From Acanthornis magna (Eukaryota > Chordata > Aves > Passeriformes > Acanthizidae), in NCBI GenBank assembly GCA_036785705.1, contig JAWUZG010000032.1, positions 15,208,001-15,272,000 on the forward strand: a stretch of DNA of 64,000 bases, read 5' to 3'. The notes under the pieces were generated by a model, which was not told where the DNA came from, did not search any database, and saw nothing but the letters and a program-made list of their open reading frames with translations. Positions within the stretch are counted from its first letter, which is position 1. The number at the start of each line of letters is the position of its first letter. Below, piece by piece: positions 38,601-51,320 of this stretch. The position numbers and the translations under genes were made by a program.

Positions 38601-38751
38601 ATTCCTGGCACTCTTATTTAAGTCTTCAATAAGTTAAAATGTTATTAGGCATATTTTGAGTTTGTAACACTTTTCCCAAATATACAGTGAACATAAATCA
38701 GATATTCATCATATAATCATGATTCAAGTATATAACATTCCAGACAGGTTT
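35662..38751. other. Gene-free stretch
   Basis: No exon, RNA gene or transposon is recognised. The decamer AGGAAAGACT is tandemly repeated at about 37350-37370. A T9 run is at 38229-38237. Base composition is ordinary for avian intergenic DNA. Confidence 0.4.
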
Positions 38752-39515
38752 AGCTCAACAGCTCAATGTTCAAGTGGACACCGGTGCTGAGTGGCATTCC
38801 TCAGGGGTCAGTGTTGGGCTGGATGGGTGCTGTTTAATACCTTTGTCAGTGACATGGACAGTGGGACTGAGTGCACCCTCAGCCAGGTTCTTAATGACAC
38901 CACGCTATGTGGAACAGTCAACACACTGAAGGGAAGATTTGGAGGGACCTGGACAGGCTGGAGATGTGGGTGTGAGTGAACCTCATGAAGTTCAACAGCG
39001 CCAATGAAAGGTCTGCACCTGGGTCAGGGCAATCCCAAGCACAAACACAGGCTGGATGGAGAATGGCTTGAGAGCAGCCCTGAGGGGAAGGACTTGTGAG
39101 TGTTTGTTGATAAGAAGCTCATCATGAACTGGCAGTTGTCCCGAATGAGTGTGCTTGAAATCGCCCAAAAATCACACTGCAGCCTGGAAAGGAGTGGGGG
39201 GCGGGGGGAGTGCACTGCCACAGTAGTGTGTGCTTACAGCCTGGACAGCCAACCATGTCCTGGGCTGCATCAAAAGAAGTGTGGCCAGCAGGCTGAGTGA
39301 GATGGTTCCTCACCTCTACTCTGGTCTTGGTGAGTAATGCATCTACCTTTGGGGCCCCAGCACAAGAAGGATGTGGAAGTTGGAGGAAGTCTAGAGGAGG
39401 GGCTGTGAAGATGATTGGAGGACTGGAGAACCTGTGCTATGAAGACAGGCTGAGAGCTGGGGTTGTGCAGCCTGGAGAAGAGAAGGCTCCCAGGAGACCT
39501 TTCAGCAGCCTTGTC
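38752..39515 (+). mobile_element. CR1 LINE fragment, reverse transcriptase and downstream part
   Basis: This is an internal piece of the chicken-repeat-1 (CR1) non-LTR retrotransposon. Translation near 38791-38979 gives LFNTFVSDMDSGTECTLS and TLCGTVNTL, matching the CR1 reverse transcriptase between the GxPQGS-like block (degraded here) and the region after the catalytic YADD/FADD box. The catalytic aspartates are lost (VLND in place of FADD). Downstream DNA keeps CR1 wording such as CTGGGTCAGGGCAATCCCAA and GAAGACAGGCTGAGAG. Frameshifts and gaps interrupt it, and both ends are missing, including the 3' tail, so it is a dead copy. Confidence 0.9.
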
Positions 39516-42394
39516 CTGGTTTGTAGCTACAGTGCATGGGAACTCTAGGTGTCTAAGGATGCCAGGGATCTGTTCCCTTTCAAGTAGAAGTTCTCCCCCT
39601 CCACCACAGCTATATTCTTTATTGTATGTATACAGCTCAGAGCAAAGCCACTGTTAAAATCACTGAAACAGCATGTGGAGATAAAAAGGAAAAATCTTTT
39701 GCATCCAGCAATTCTGCTCTCCTTCATTTCTTGTTTCCACACATTCTTCACCCAGCTCCAGCCCCTTTTATTTCACATTATTGAGGAGACATGAGATGAT
39801 GCAGTGTCATAGCATGATTAGGGTGAACTTGTGGGTAAGGAATGAAATGGGACTTCCACTGGCCCATGTGCACCTTCTTTTTCCACCAGCTCTGCAATCC
39901 TGGATCTTGGTGTGTTTGCATGCTTAAAAGCTACATGAACCTGGGAAAGCTGAAAAGCTGTCAGAGCACTCTATTTAGAGTATTTAGTCTCTCTGGTATC
40001 TGCAAGCAGCCTTCACTTGTCCTTACTTACAGGAAAGATAAGAATGTTCTTTGTTTGGTTTCACCTGTCAAGGAACTTCAGGATCCTGGCTTGTATACAC
40101 CGACCTATATTAAATCGTAATTTAGCCTGCTGTGTATTTAAATGCACTCATATTGACACACACATGTAAAACTATATGTACACCTCCAAGTATATCTTCT
40201 CTACATGTTAAATATGTGCTGAACATGCATTTAATGCAAATTCATTTTGAATGTTTGATGAATAAAGATAAATTACCAAATTTCTGCACTAGAAAGGAGA
40301 AAAAAGAAAGGCAGACAGAACAGACAACTTGGCTGTACTCACCCAAAAAAAACTTCAATATTCGCCTTGATTTCAAGGCCAGATGGAACCAGTCATGATC
40401 CTTCAGGCTGATTTCCTGGGAAATGTCAACATTATGTTCATAACTCCAAGTCAAACTATTGAGTATGAATGCAGAAAAGCAGGAGGAGCATTCCTTGCAT
40501 TGCTGGGAGGCAGAAGATAGTCTTGTCTCAGGTGAGCCATGGAGAAAAAGTAATAAAAGCCCATATAATAACTGTGTTACTCAGAAAACAAGCAGAACCA
40601 TGTAAGTTGGCAGATGTTTGTTCTGTACATGCTCCCAGCTCCAAATGACCAGCACTGGAGGAGCCAGCACATCTTAAAACCATCTTTCCCTAGCATCCTA
40701 TGGGTTTAGCTCCCCAGGTAAGCTAAGTAGGAAGAGATAAATGTATGTAGGAATATGATGGGGACTTTGGAAAATTCAGTCTTAATGAAATAAAGATCCA
40801 GCCAGTGAAGAAAATGGAAACAAGCAAAAGAACCCAAACCACAGCTTTGAAAAGGTAATGGTAGATAATCTATTTTTGTTCTGCTCGAGAGAAGTGACAG
40901 TACGATGGTCTAGATTAAAGCACAGAGATTACAGTAGGCTTATACTGGAACCCCTCCCAAGTTACTGAAGTACCTAGAGGTGGGAAAGGACTTTAAGGTT
41001 TAGGGGACTCCTGAGCTGCAGGAGGTGGAGGAGGCCATGTGCCTGTTGGGAAGCAGGGGAGTGGCAGGGAGATGGAGAGCAGAGCAACTCTGGGCTTGTT
41101 CATTCCTGTGTTAGTGGGATGCCAAGGAAGTTCCTTGCAACACGGCTGTGGGCTGGAGGCCACACCACCACTCCACCTCACAGCATCCAGGTTCAGAGTC
41201 TGGCCATGGGGCACGTCTGGTAGCTATCTCTGACACGCTTTTCTGCACTCTGGCACCAGCCTGGGGCGAGGCAGCAACAATCTCCTCATCAGGGCACCAG
41301 CCCTCCATGCCCAAAAAATTCTCTGTGATGCCATGAGGTTGGAAAGCACTACCGAAGGCAAAAAAAGCTGTGGGTGTTTACTTGTGGGGTGCATATGGCA
41401 AGCCAGCTTACATGTGAGTGAAATTTGGTGACTTGAGCTTACCTTCAACTGTGTCCCAAGATATATGGCCCATCTACCAGGCTTTCTTCTTGCCTCCTCT
41501 GCAAAATCACATGCCTCAGCTATTCTGAAATGGTGTTTTCAGTTCGTCTGGGGAGGAAGGAACGAAGGGATGAATGAACTAAAACTCACAGCTGAGTAAC
41601 GCCTGTAAAAGTGACCTTCAATCAGTTTATTAAAGAGAAAAAGCACTGTCTCTTCAGTGTATCTAAGCAGTGTCATTTTCCCACAAAGCCATTTATGCCT
41701 CAGACACTTTTTCCTGCTGAGAAAACTCAAGTTTCATCACTAAGTGCTAGCATTCTGTGTCTAAGTATTGCTTGTGCAAAGACCAAACATGGGGTAAGCA
41801 GAGGATAAATAGTCCATGTTCAGGGAATAGGAGTAGTTTATGGGGTTTTTGGTAATAGTTCATTAAGAAAAAGTGGAGTACAAGAAGAGTATGTTAGAGA
41901 GCAGACAGGGAATTTGAAGTGAGGTAAGTGAAAGGCACATGATAATTTACTGCCTCATTCTGCAGAGTACCACATGGATGTCATCAGCATGTATGGATAG
42001 TTTAGGCCATGGACGTGCTAATGATGGCTTATGGCATCCCTGTCTGTTCATCCTCTCTTGCCTGTTGCCTCTCTGCTTTCAGATTATGCTGAAAAAACAG
42101 TTCTTGCAACAACACAAGATCAGGTGAGGGGACTGGATTTGCAAAACGCCTTCTTTTCCTCAAAAAAAATCAATTAAAAGTTTTTTCTTAAAGTTGTTTT
42201 CCTGACATGTTTCACAGCCTTTCCCCACAAACAGCTGTCCTGGTAAAGCTACAGGGGCACTGTACTGCAGCTTGGAAACCAGAAGAAGAGCAGGGGATGG
42301 AATGAAACAGCAATACCTCCGGCCATTACTGCCGCTGGGGACAAGACACTGCAGAGCTGCAGCCTTATATTCTGCTTCTAGCTTGGCTCAGATT
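39516..42394. other. Gene-free stretch
   Basis: No gene is recognised. The region just after the CR1 end has no matching tail. 41000-41340 is somewhat richer in G+C, with frames on both strands but no domain. The remainder is AT-leaning single-copy-looking DNA. Confidence 0.4.
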
Positions 42395-42515
42395 CACAGT
42401 GGGACTCTGGAAAGTTACTTGGCATTCCTGCACCTCAGTACCTCGACTTCTTACTCTGTAAAATGGAGTCACCAATGGTTACCCAACCTGGTGGAGATCT
42501 GAGCGGCACATGAGG
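42395..42515 (-). mobile_element. MIR/CORE-SINE relic
   Basis: On the plus strand the words GACTCTGGAAAGTTACTTGG, CACCTCAGTACCTCGAC and TTACTCTGTAAAATGGAGTC are the reverse complement of the MIR middle/core region (which reads as ATTTTACAGATGAGGAAACTGAGG on its own strand). The following CACCAATGGTTACCCAACCT matches the next MIR segment. It is an ancient, inactive SINE with approximate ends. Confidence 0.7.
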
Positions 42516-44494
42516 AGTTCTCTGTGCATGTATGCAGTATATGCTATGTTGCACATACATAAGTTACAGGCAAATTGTGTGCTCTTTCAAACATACCTGC
42601 ACATACAACTTCTTTCCTGTGGACATTTTTTTGTGTCAGAAACAGGCTTATGGCCAGAAGCGAACAGGACTACTTCTCTGGGAATATTGTTCATTTGCTA
42701 ATTTCACTACCGGAACTGCGTTGCTGCACAATCTGGCCTCCTTCCACAACAGCCTCTATTGAAAATAAAGGGGACTGATGAGCCTACGGATAATGGTAAA
42801 CATATGGAACGCAGGCAGTGCTATACATTAAAAGCCAGATCACATTAAAAGGTATTTTAGTTGTTGGCAGCATAAGATCAGTGTAGGAAACATCATCTAA
42901 CAGAGAAATCTCATACCAAAAGGTTTCATGCTCTGACAGCACTTGGCATTTTTCTTAACAAAAAATAAAATGAAAAATGACTAATTCAAAGCAAGGGTAA
43001 AACCGTTAAGTCCCAAATTAGTTTGTCATAACTGCAAAAATACTGGGTCTTTGGTTTTGTTTTTGTTGGAAAGTGGTTTCATTTCTGACTAGGTCACTTG
43101 ATTTTCTTTTGAGTGTACATGAGACCTTTGACTCCTCAGAGGACACAAGAGACAAATTGAGTAATGTGATGTCATTGCCTCATTGCCTTGCAGAGTTCTC
43201 ATAACACTAAATATATTAGTCACTTGCCTTGCCAGTACCAAGAGGGTAGGAAAAAAATCCAGCAAGATGATGGTATTATGTAGATGGACAACAATAATTG
43301 CTCCCTGAGATAAATGTAATTTTCTCTCCTTTATTTCCATCCTTTTTTGTGAAGCCCATGAAACCATATTTCAACTAGGTGATATTTCCCACCCAAAGAT
43401 TTGTCTTCTCCTTGCTGTTTACATTTTACATACAAAATCACTGAAATTTTGTAACATTAACATCCGTTAAAGTTAAATAGCCTAAAAACATGACTTTCAC
43501 TTTTTACTGGGACTGGATGTTTTTCAGTCTCAGGAAGATACGAGAGGCTGGATACTTGGGAAAAATGTGTTGCCAGGCATTGCTGGGGTTTTCTCTTGCC
43601 AAGTGGGGGAGGTATGAATGAAGGTATGGTTATACTTAGCAAGTACCTGTTCACACAATGACAGACCATCCATTTTTACAAGAAGCAGGGAAAGCTGTAT
43701 GATTGCTGTTTCTCCTTATAAAGTGTAAGTGTCAGATCCTTGCACCAGTGAAGTGCAATGCTGGATTTCAAATACTTATCTGTTGGGTAATGACAGCATA
43801 TTCTCACATGGGATGCCAATAATATAAAGATGAAGAATTTTCCTCCCTTTAAGTTTTCATAGCTAGCACTCAGAAAAATGAGTAATTTTCCATACTGACA
43901 TTGGGATTACTTCAAGAAGATTTTTTGAGTGACTTTTGCTCCTGTTTTTAATGCCGCCAATTTTCTTGTGTGAGACTTATTTTCAGTTTTATCAAGTGTT
44001 ATCATCAGGTTTATCACATGTAACACAAAATAAACAATGGAGATTGTGAAAAGTATGCTGGGATTCATCTGCTACAGTACAGAAGATACTTCTTTAAAAC
44101 TCAGAGATTTATCACAATGTATTGATGGTTAAAGACTACTGTAAAGTATAATTAACCATTTGCTAATTCTAAAAGTAATTCAATATGTCAGGACCTTTTT
44201 CAGGGATGCTTGAGGTAAAGAAATCAGCTATGCAAACTGTTGTCCAGTGAATAAACGATGGTTATAAGATCCCACTTTCTGACAGGCCTAGAAGTTAAAT
44301 AAAAGGTTGGTCGACCCTTCTCCAAATCTCTGCAATATAAGCTAATCTGAAGCACTACTTTGGTTTTACTGAGTCACTAGCGGAAATATACCTTCAGAAA
44401 CCCCTTGAAACCCTCTCCATTGAAAGCCTCATGCTGGCTCTCTCAGTACATGACTGTCTGTGCTTAAGTGAGAAGTGACATGGCTTAACACAAC
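42516..44494. other. Gene-free stretch
   Basis: The stretch is AT-rich with no recognised exon or repeat. Poly-A-like patches near 42955-42985 and T/G-rich patches near 43050 are simple sequence. Confidence 0.4.
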
Positions 44495-44610
44495 CATGAC
44501 TGCGCTCAGAGGTATGCGTTGTTCCGAACAGCCAATTCTTAGAGACGTAAACCAATGAGGATTTAACTCCTTCAGCTGGAGCTGGTGCCGCCTCCACCCA
44601 AAACTCGAAA
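44495..44610. promoter_or_regulatory. Small CpG cluster with two CCAAT motifs
   Basis: About six CpGs occur within 115 bp of otherwise CpG-poor DNA (near 44502, 44517, 44525, 44546, 44589, 44606), together with GCCAAT at 44531 and ACCAAT at 44551. This may be a small regulatory element; no TATA box or coding frame accompanies it. Confidence 0.25.
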
Positions 44611-44949
44611 GCAAAACAAGCCTCCCCACCCTTATGGCTGTCATGTCTGAAGCTGAAGTCATGCAGGCAACATTTATGCGTTCATAGGAAGGATAATGTT
44701 CATAAGTAGTTGGTCATAAAACAGATGCAATTAAAGAGGAAGGTGGAAAACCCTGTAAGCCCGAGGACTAATGAAACCCTCCTCTCTTTCCTCAAATCCT
44801 AAAATCTCATTCTTTCTCAAATGATAATTGTGTTCACTGTAACTTAATCTCTGTAACCCTATATATTTTACACACTGCTATGTCAAGTCATCCCAAAATT
44901 AAACAGAGGGTTGACAAAAGATCATTAGCATAGGACCAATAACTTTCTG

Positions 44950-46140
44950 TGGTCTGTAAAGTGATGTTAACTTGTGTGCTGAGCACTGCCAGCTGTCTCA
45001 GACTCTCCCAATTTGTCAGATGTGCCCATCACTTAGCCATCTTTGTGACTGAATTCCCTCCAGTCTCTCAGTATCTCTTTTATATTGGGAAACTCAGAAT
45101 TGGACCTGGCACTCCAGATCTGTCTCACAAGGGCTGAGTAAAGGGAACATATCCTTTGACTGCTGATAATGCTCCCCCCTGCATGGCCCACTATGCTGTT
45201 GGTCTTCTTTGCTGCAAGGGAACATTGCTGACTTATACTGCTGGTACAGAGGTGTCCCTCAGAACCTCCAGATCTTTTTCTGCAAAGCTGTTTCCCCGCC
45301 AGTTGACCCCCAGACTCTCTTGGAGCATGGGGTTTTTCTTCCCCAAGGCCAGGATTTGCCTTTTCTCCAGCCTGCTGAGATCCCGCTGAATGGCAGCATA
45401 AACCTCAGTTGTATCAACCCCTCCTCACAGTTTTGTAACTTTAGCAAACTTGCTGAGGGGATGCTCTGTCCCATCATCCAGGTCATTAATGAACAAGGAA
45501 TTATGCTGGCCCTGGTATCAACCTTTAGTGACCTCTGCCTGGACTCTCTGCCACTCTTCACCAGCTGCTTGAGCTATGCAGCTCAGACAGTTTTCAATCC
45601 TCCTCATTGTCCACTTAGGCTGCACAGCATTCTCCCTGTCAGTGGGGACATTATGATAGACTGTGTCAAATGCCTTTTCAGAATCAAGAAAAATAACATT
45701 CACACTCTTTCCTTACCCATCAAACCAGTCAAGTCATGATAGAAGGTTGTCACATTGGTCAAGCATGATTTGTCCATTGAATAGCAATGCTGTTGTTCCA
45801 AAAAACCCTTTTGTCCTCAATATTTCGGAAACATTTCCACTATTATTTGCTCCATCATTTTCCTGGGGTACAGGTGAAACTGACTGTCTTCACTCCTCAC
45901 TTCCTTTTCTTTGCCTTTCTTGAAGATAGCAGAGAAATATACTTTATATCCTTCCTCAGGAATCCCTCCCATTTGCCATAATTTTATTGCAGAAATGGTC
46001 AACAGTGGCCTCACAAACACATGGGCCAGCTCCCTCAGCACTCATGCGTGTATCCCTATAGGCACTACAGACTTGTGTATGTTCAATTTGTTCATTAATC
46101 TCATCTTCCTCTACTGAGGAGGATCCTCTTATTCATCTGG
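44950..46140 (-). mobile_element. CR1 LINE fragment, reverse transcriptase region, degenerate
   Basis: Read on the minus strand, this is about 1.2 kb of CR1 reverse transcriptase. Near 45660-45703 the frame gives FLDSEKAFDTVYHN, the hallmark CR1 motif. Further on, near 45500, comes LINDLDDG, and near 45430 FAKVTKL, which stands where the catalytic FADDTK box belongs, so the active-site aspartates are gone. Upstream at 45900-46130 the wording matches the part of the ORF encoding the thumb-proximal/N-terminal RT blocks. Stops and shifts break it. It is older than the copy at 38752, judging by more numerous changes by eye. Plus-strand frames here (for example 45209-45739) are its antisense. Confidence 0.9.
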
Positions 46141-49100
46141 AAATTTACCCTTTAAAAATCCCTTACCTAAAATCACAGGACACAGGCCCAATCTACTTCC
46201 AAGGAAGGAATATAAGAAAATGTGGCTGTACAATACACAGTATGTGCTACAGCCTACTGATTTTTATCCAGGAATATTGCTTCAAGGCTTGTGCCAGGCT
46301 ATGAAAACACTAAAAAGAGATCTCAATGTCTGCCTCTATTTTGTGCATTAACACTTGAACAAAAGGCTTTTTTTTGCTGCCCAGCATCTCCCTTTGTTCT
46401 TCTCAGCTATTAATCTTGCACTGAGATACTTTCCAAGGAAGCTTGTGTTTGTAGTCCAGGCTTAAGTTGCAGAGCCAGCTTTGGAAAGTCAGCCTTTGAC
46501 TTGGAAAGTCAACCAATTCTTTCCTGCCATTTGCTCCTCAGACATAATTTTGATGTTATTACAAGGTGTGCTCTGTTCTAGGAGATTGCAGGGAATGTTG
46601 TTCACTGGTTTCACCCTAGTCCACCCGCTAATACCTCCTTGTTAGTCTCCCCCTCCATGTGATCTTTTCAGTTAACACTGGCATGGTGCAGATATCAGAT
46701 ATCCACCCTCCAGGAAATTTTTTAGGAGTAATATGCTCACATAGCTAACAAGGGGTAGATGTCACAAGCAGGGCAAATCTTTCTGAGACATTTGGCCCAG
46801 ATTCAGGTAGTTATTTGGACTTCCTGACTCTCACAGGATTTAGGAATGTAAGTATCTCTAACCCTAGTGTCCCAATGCGTCAAAGGGCCAGTTCTCAAAA
46901 TGTGCCCTAGTCTTGGTGCCCTTCCCACTTAGCTGCTGCTAGATTCTAGAAACAGCCACTGTTGGCCGAGGAACTCATTCCAGCTCATCACCTGTAGTGA
47001 GCCACAAAGCTAAGAACAGATGAATCACTGAGATTGCTAAGTAATGAAATCACTGGCCTTACAGAGGGGCTCCAGATTGCTCAGAAAGCAAATGTCCCAT
47101 TTTGAGTTGCCAAGGGCATGTCATCCAGATGCCCTGTTCCATATGTTGCTGGTTCCCAGTTGAATGCCAAGCCCAGTGCTTTGCTTCTGATTTTTAAATC
47201 CCTATGCAGAACCAGTCAAAGGGGCTGTTTCATTCATATTTTCTGCTTTATTAAATTGGCTGAGTGTAGGGGTGATTCATCTTCCATTTAAACATTCTTA
47301 TCCTGCTGCAGTTCATCTAGAAAAAGGCATAGTGCAAGTAAAGGAAAAAGCCTCCAAGGATGCGATGGTTTTGTTGAGCTGGTGGGATGCCCAGACCTGA
47401 GTTCTGTGCAGCCTGAGAGCAGGGCAGGGGAGCAGTCCAGATTGCAGACCAGCGCAGTATTGGCATCCTAGACTGTAGTCTATTCATCATTTCCCAGATT
47501 CCCTTTCTGGAATAATGTTTGTTGGCTGCACTAGAAGGTTTTATAAATCTGTATAGCAAAACAGCAGATGTGAGTAGCTGTATGGCAGCCTGAGCACCAC
47601 AATCTTTGCTGAAGAGCTATAAATATTGGCTGTCTGAATCAATTCCAGTGGCAATTTGGAAAAAATCAATAGTGACTCCTGTTTATATTATTTAGATCAT
47701 TATTTATCAGAATTACACAGGTCTACCAATGGATAAGAAAATGTGTCATTATGTTGAAAAATGCTGTAAAGGCTTCTCAGTTCAACCATTTCAGTTTTCC
47801 TCATTTTCTTAACTTTTAACTGTGTTATACTGCATATTTCCATTGTGACAAGAAAGTGTTTTATCTTCTCATTCCCAAAGCCAAACCAAGAACTACATCC
47901 CCCTAATGTGTTTTGTTTGGGCGATGGGATAGGGGTCACCAGCCAGCTTTCGGTTGAGGAGGTCATGGGCCAGCTTTATTGCACAAGAATACATTGAAAT
48001 TCAAAGTTATTCTACTGTGGTCTGTGGCATTTCCCCACTGTTATAATGAAAAATTTGACCTTTTATGTCCTCTTTGCAGGACATGGGGAAAGTGTTCTGC
48101 TCCCTGGTCTTGAGTGTAAGGCGCTTTTTGAGATAAGAGGACATACGCATAAGGTTCCTGTGGCTGAAGAGCTCTCCTCCATCTCTGATGGAGGTCAAGG
48201 AGGTGGGCACTACTGGGGGAAGCAATTGCCAAAGGGATTTGGGGAATTTATGTTAGTTTATTTTATGGAGAGATCTAAGCTCAAGGATAAAAGCAGTGCT
48301 ACTAGAAGAAAAGCTTGCCTTCCTTCCAAAGTACTAAGTGAAGAGGCGTGTCTGACTTAGACAAAAATAAAAAAGGCTCAAATGTCCATGAGCAACAAGA
48401 CAAAAAACAGACAGCAGCTCTAATGCCGGATACTTTATTTGGGGCAAATATTTTTCTTAAAAGAGGCAGCTGTGGAGATCAGGAGAAATAAGAAAGTTTC
48501 CTTTTGTCTGAGGAGTCCTGTCTATCCCCAAGAAGGTCTGGCCATAGACTTAGACTAGCTGGGAAAGAAAGCAAAAATTGGGTGAATGCTCTCCCAAACA
48601 CCTCCTGTATGACTTTGGAGAGAATACCTATGTCCTGAATCAAGACTGGGTGGAAAAATTAATTTTAACTATGTGCATCTATCCCAGACACTTTAACTAG
48701 GGCTCAAAGCACAAGGATAATATCCTGTTGGCAGGTTCCCACCTAAATTTGGTCTTCATAATCCATCTCTGTTTTCTTCAGCCATGATATGAATTTGAAT
48801 ACCAGAATCCAAGGCCTTCTCTATAAAGTGGTCAGTGGAGATGTATTCAAATAATGAGATACTAGACAGAGTTTTAAAAATTGATACAAAAAAGTCACCT
48901 TTGTTTTTGTCTGTAAAGGCAGAGGCTGGCTTTCAATTTATTCCTGCATTTTACTGGTTTTCATAGCCATTCTGGCCTGCCTCTGCATCCACTAGCACTA
49001 CCCTGATGAAGGTTTTTTTCTGTTTTGTCAGCATTTATGATCATGAATTGACTCTTTCCTCCCATCAGTTGATGCATAAGAACATATTAATGACAGTTTG

Positions 49101-50959
49101 GTTATTAATCCTGCTGGGAAAAAAACCCCAAAAAATGGAGAATCATCTTGTGAGTAGTTGCAAAGTAGAATGTGTTTCCTCCTTTCATATGTTCAAGGAG
49201 TAAAAGTAGAAATAGAAGACAGAAAAAAAAATTAAATAGGCCTATCCATCTCAAGGGAGTGTGTAGGAGGAAATATAGCTATAGAAGGACCTGAGTTTTA
49301 AGAGGTTTGCATGTAAACCAGCAATATTGCAAGCTGACATAGGCATAGAGCTACTACACAGCCACGAATTATAAATAAAAATGTTGTCACTTATCAAGTT
49401 AAGGTGAAGCAGATATTCTTCATTTTCCAAATTATCAGTCTAGTCCCTTCTGTGGGACATTTACTGGAAACAGATATCAGTCCTTTCTAAGAAATACTGC
49501 GTAAGAAACTGCTAAAGTAGACATCATCATGAAAAAATTTTTGAGTGATTTTTGTCTTATCCTTGGATAGAGAATGAATGCTGTGGTTGTTTAAAAATAA
49601 TCTCAAAATAAGTTGTTGTATGGGAAAAGATTCTCATGTCAATTCTTGTTTCCAGGCCAACACAAATCCACAGACATTGTTTTTATGATATAAACAAGAT
49701 ATCTTAGATCTAGACTCAGAACTCCCCCTTTTTATACTCATTTATTGAAAATGAAGCACAATTAGGGCAACCAGTCATTTTTGTTTCAGAGAAATTTAAG
49801 ACTTGTTATCTTGGGGTTAAATCAATAAATCATTGTTATGGCCACAGCACTTAATGTCTGAGGATAATTCTAAATAATGCAAAACATCAACTGACACTGA
49901 AGGCTTGAATTAAGAGTCTTCAGTTCATGGCTGGCTTATCTGGTTGACTTACAGGAGACCCTATTCAGACAATCCATTTTTTTGGAAAGCTGGGCCTTTC
50001 CATGTTGAAGAGCTAAAGATTTTTCAAAATGTTGATTTTTTTTTGGATTAGAATGACATTTGGTGGTGAAGTCCGAAAACTTTTACCGGAGTCTACTACA
50101 AGGAGAATGGATATCTAAATGTTCTCTTGCCTCGGCAATTTTTTTTCCTTAAATGCTAGGATGGAGACAGATGGACTTTGCAGCACATTTGAATGCCACC
50201 AGATTCCATCTATTTCAGAACAAGCATGGAGAAAGGGAAGCAGAGGGCCTTCAGAAGTAGGTCCACCAGGGAGTTTGCTACTAGCACGTCCTTGCTTCTC
50301 CATTTCTGAGCTCATACCAGAGTGGGAGGAGAATGGCACTCAACATCAGACCTACAGCAATAAGAGCTGCATGAATCAATAAAATCTTCACCTAACAGGA
50401 TGATAAAGATTCACACAGAATTCATCTCTAGGAAGAAAATTTAATGTAGAATAACATTAAATGAGTGAGGGCCAGTTTCAGGAAGAGGAAATAGCTTGTT
50501 GTTGCTTCAAGGTTGAATATGACAGAAGGTCATAAATTAGTCTTCTTTCTGCTGCCTCTGTTGCCTATGCCACAGCCCATTAAAGCCAAGCTGGCTGCCT
50601 GAGGGTATATATAAGGAGGTAAATACTTCTAGAGAGGAAGATAAATTTTCTAACTCCCCATCCTTCACTTTCCCTGGCAGCAGCCAGTAGCATGAGCTAA
50701 TTCTCCAGAGCTTTCCTCCTGCTTCTCTGCCCTAGGACTAGTCCTTTTCCTTTCCACACCCGCCCCATGTAATTTGATTGACTCAAATGGCCAGTTCTTG
50801 CCTGGACAAACCTTTATACACAGGGCAATACCAATCCAGCGACATTCGCACTGCTAAAAAATGTGAGCTATCCTTGCACCCAAGAGTTTCAACCTGGGTC
50901 CAGCTTCACAGCTGAAATGTTCATGAGAGAAACAGACTTTTCTACAGCCTCCTGGTTGT
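46141..50959. other. Gene-free stretch
   Basis: No gene is recognised. GGAAAGTCA occurs twice at about 46483-46510. Around 46797-46960 the wording (GGCCCAGATTCAGGTA, GGATTTAGGAATGTAAGTATCT, GGGCCAGTTCTCAAAATG) faintly recalls an ancient reptile/bird repeat, not assignable. 48165-48187 contains a 7-bp hairpin (CCTCCAT/ATGGAGG). The rest is AT-leaning. Confidence 0.4.
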
Positions 50960-51320
50960 CATAGAGTCATAGAATAGTTTAGTTTGGAAGAAATTTCTGG
51001 ACATCATCTGGTCCAAATTCCTGCTCAAATTTTGAGGTTAGATCCACTTCCAAAGTTGGATCAGGTTGATTAGAGTCAGATCACTGACCTCTGAAAATGT
51101 TCAAGGGAATATTGGACAACCTTTTGGACTGTTTTACCATCCTCTGTGTGAGCAAATTCACCTAATATATAATGGGAATTTGCCATATTGCAACTTGTGC
51201 CCATTGCCTCTCAATGTTTTGCTGCCTACTGATGAGACAAGTCTGACTCTATTTTCTCTCTGTCCATTCAGAGAGATGAATTCAGATTACCTTCATCTTT
51301 TCTTCTGGACACACCTAGGT
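50960..51320 (-). mobile_element. CR1 LINE 3' end
   Basis: The plus strand begins CATAGAGTCATAGAATAG, the reverse complement of the ATTCTATG direct repeats that terminate CR1. It continues with TTTGGAAGAAATTTCTGG and CATCTGGTCCAAATTCCTGC, standard CR1 3'-UTR wording. CGC-poor, heavily mutated sequence can be followed to about 51320 (GCAACTTGTGCCCATTGCCT is well preserved). It is a 5'-truncated insertion with the 3' end intact, as usual for target-primed reverse transcription. Confidence 0.9.

Noticed and set aside
45209..45739. 176-codon plus-strand frame
   Set aside because: It is the antisense of the CR1 reverse transcriptase fragment on the minus strand.
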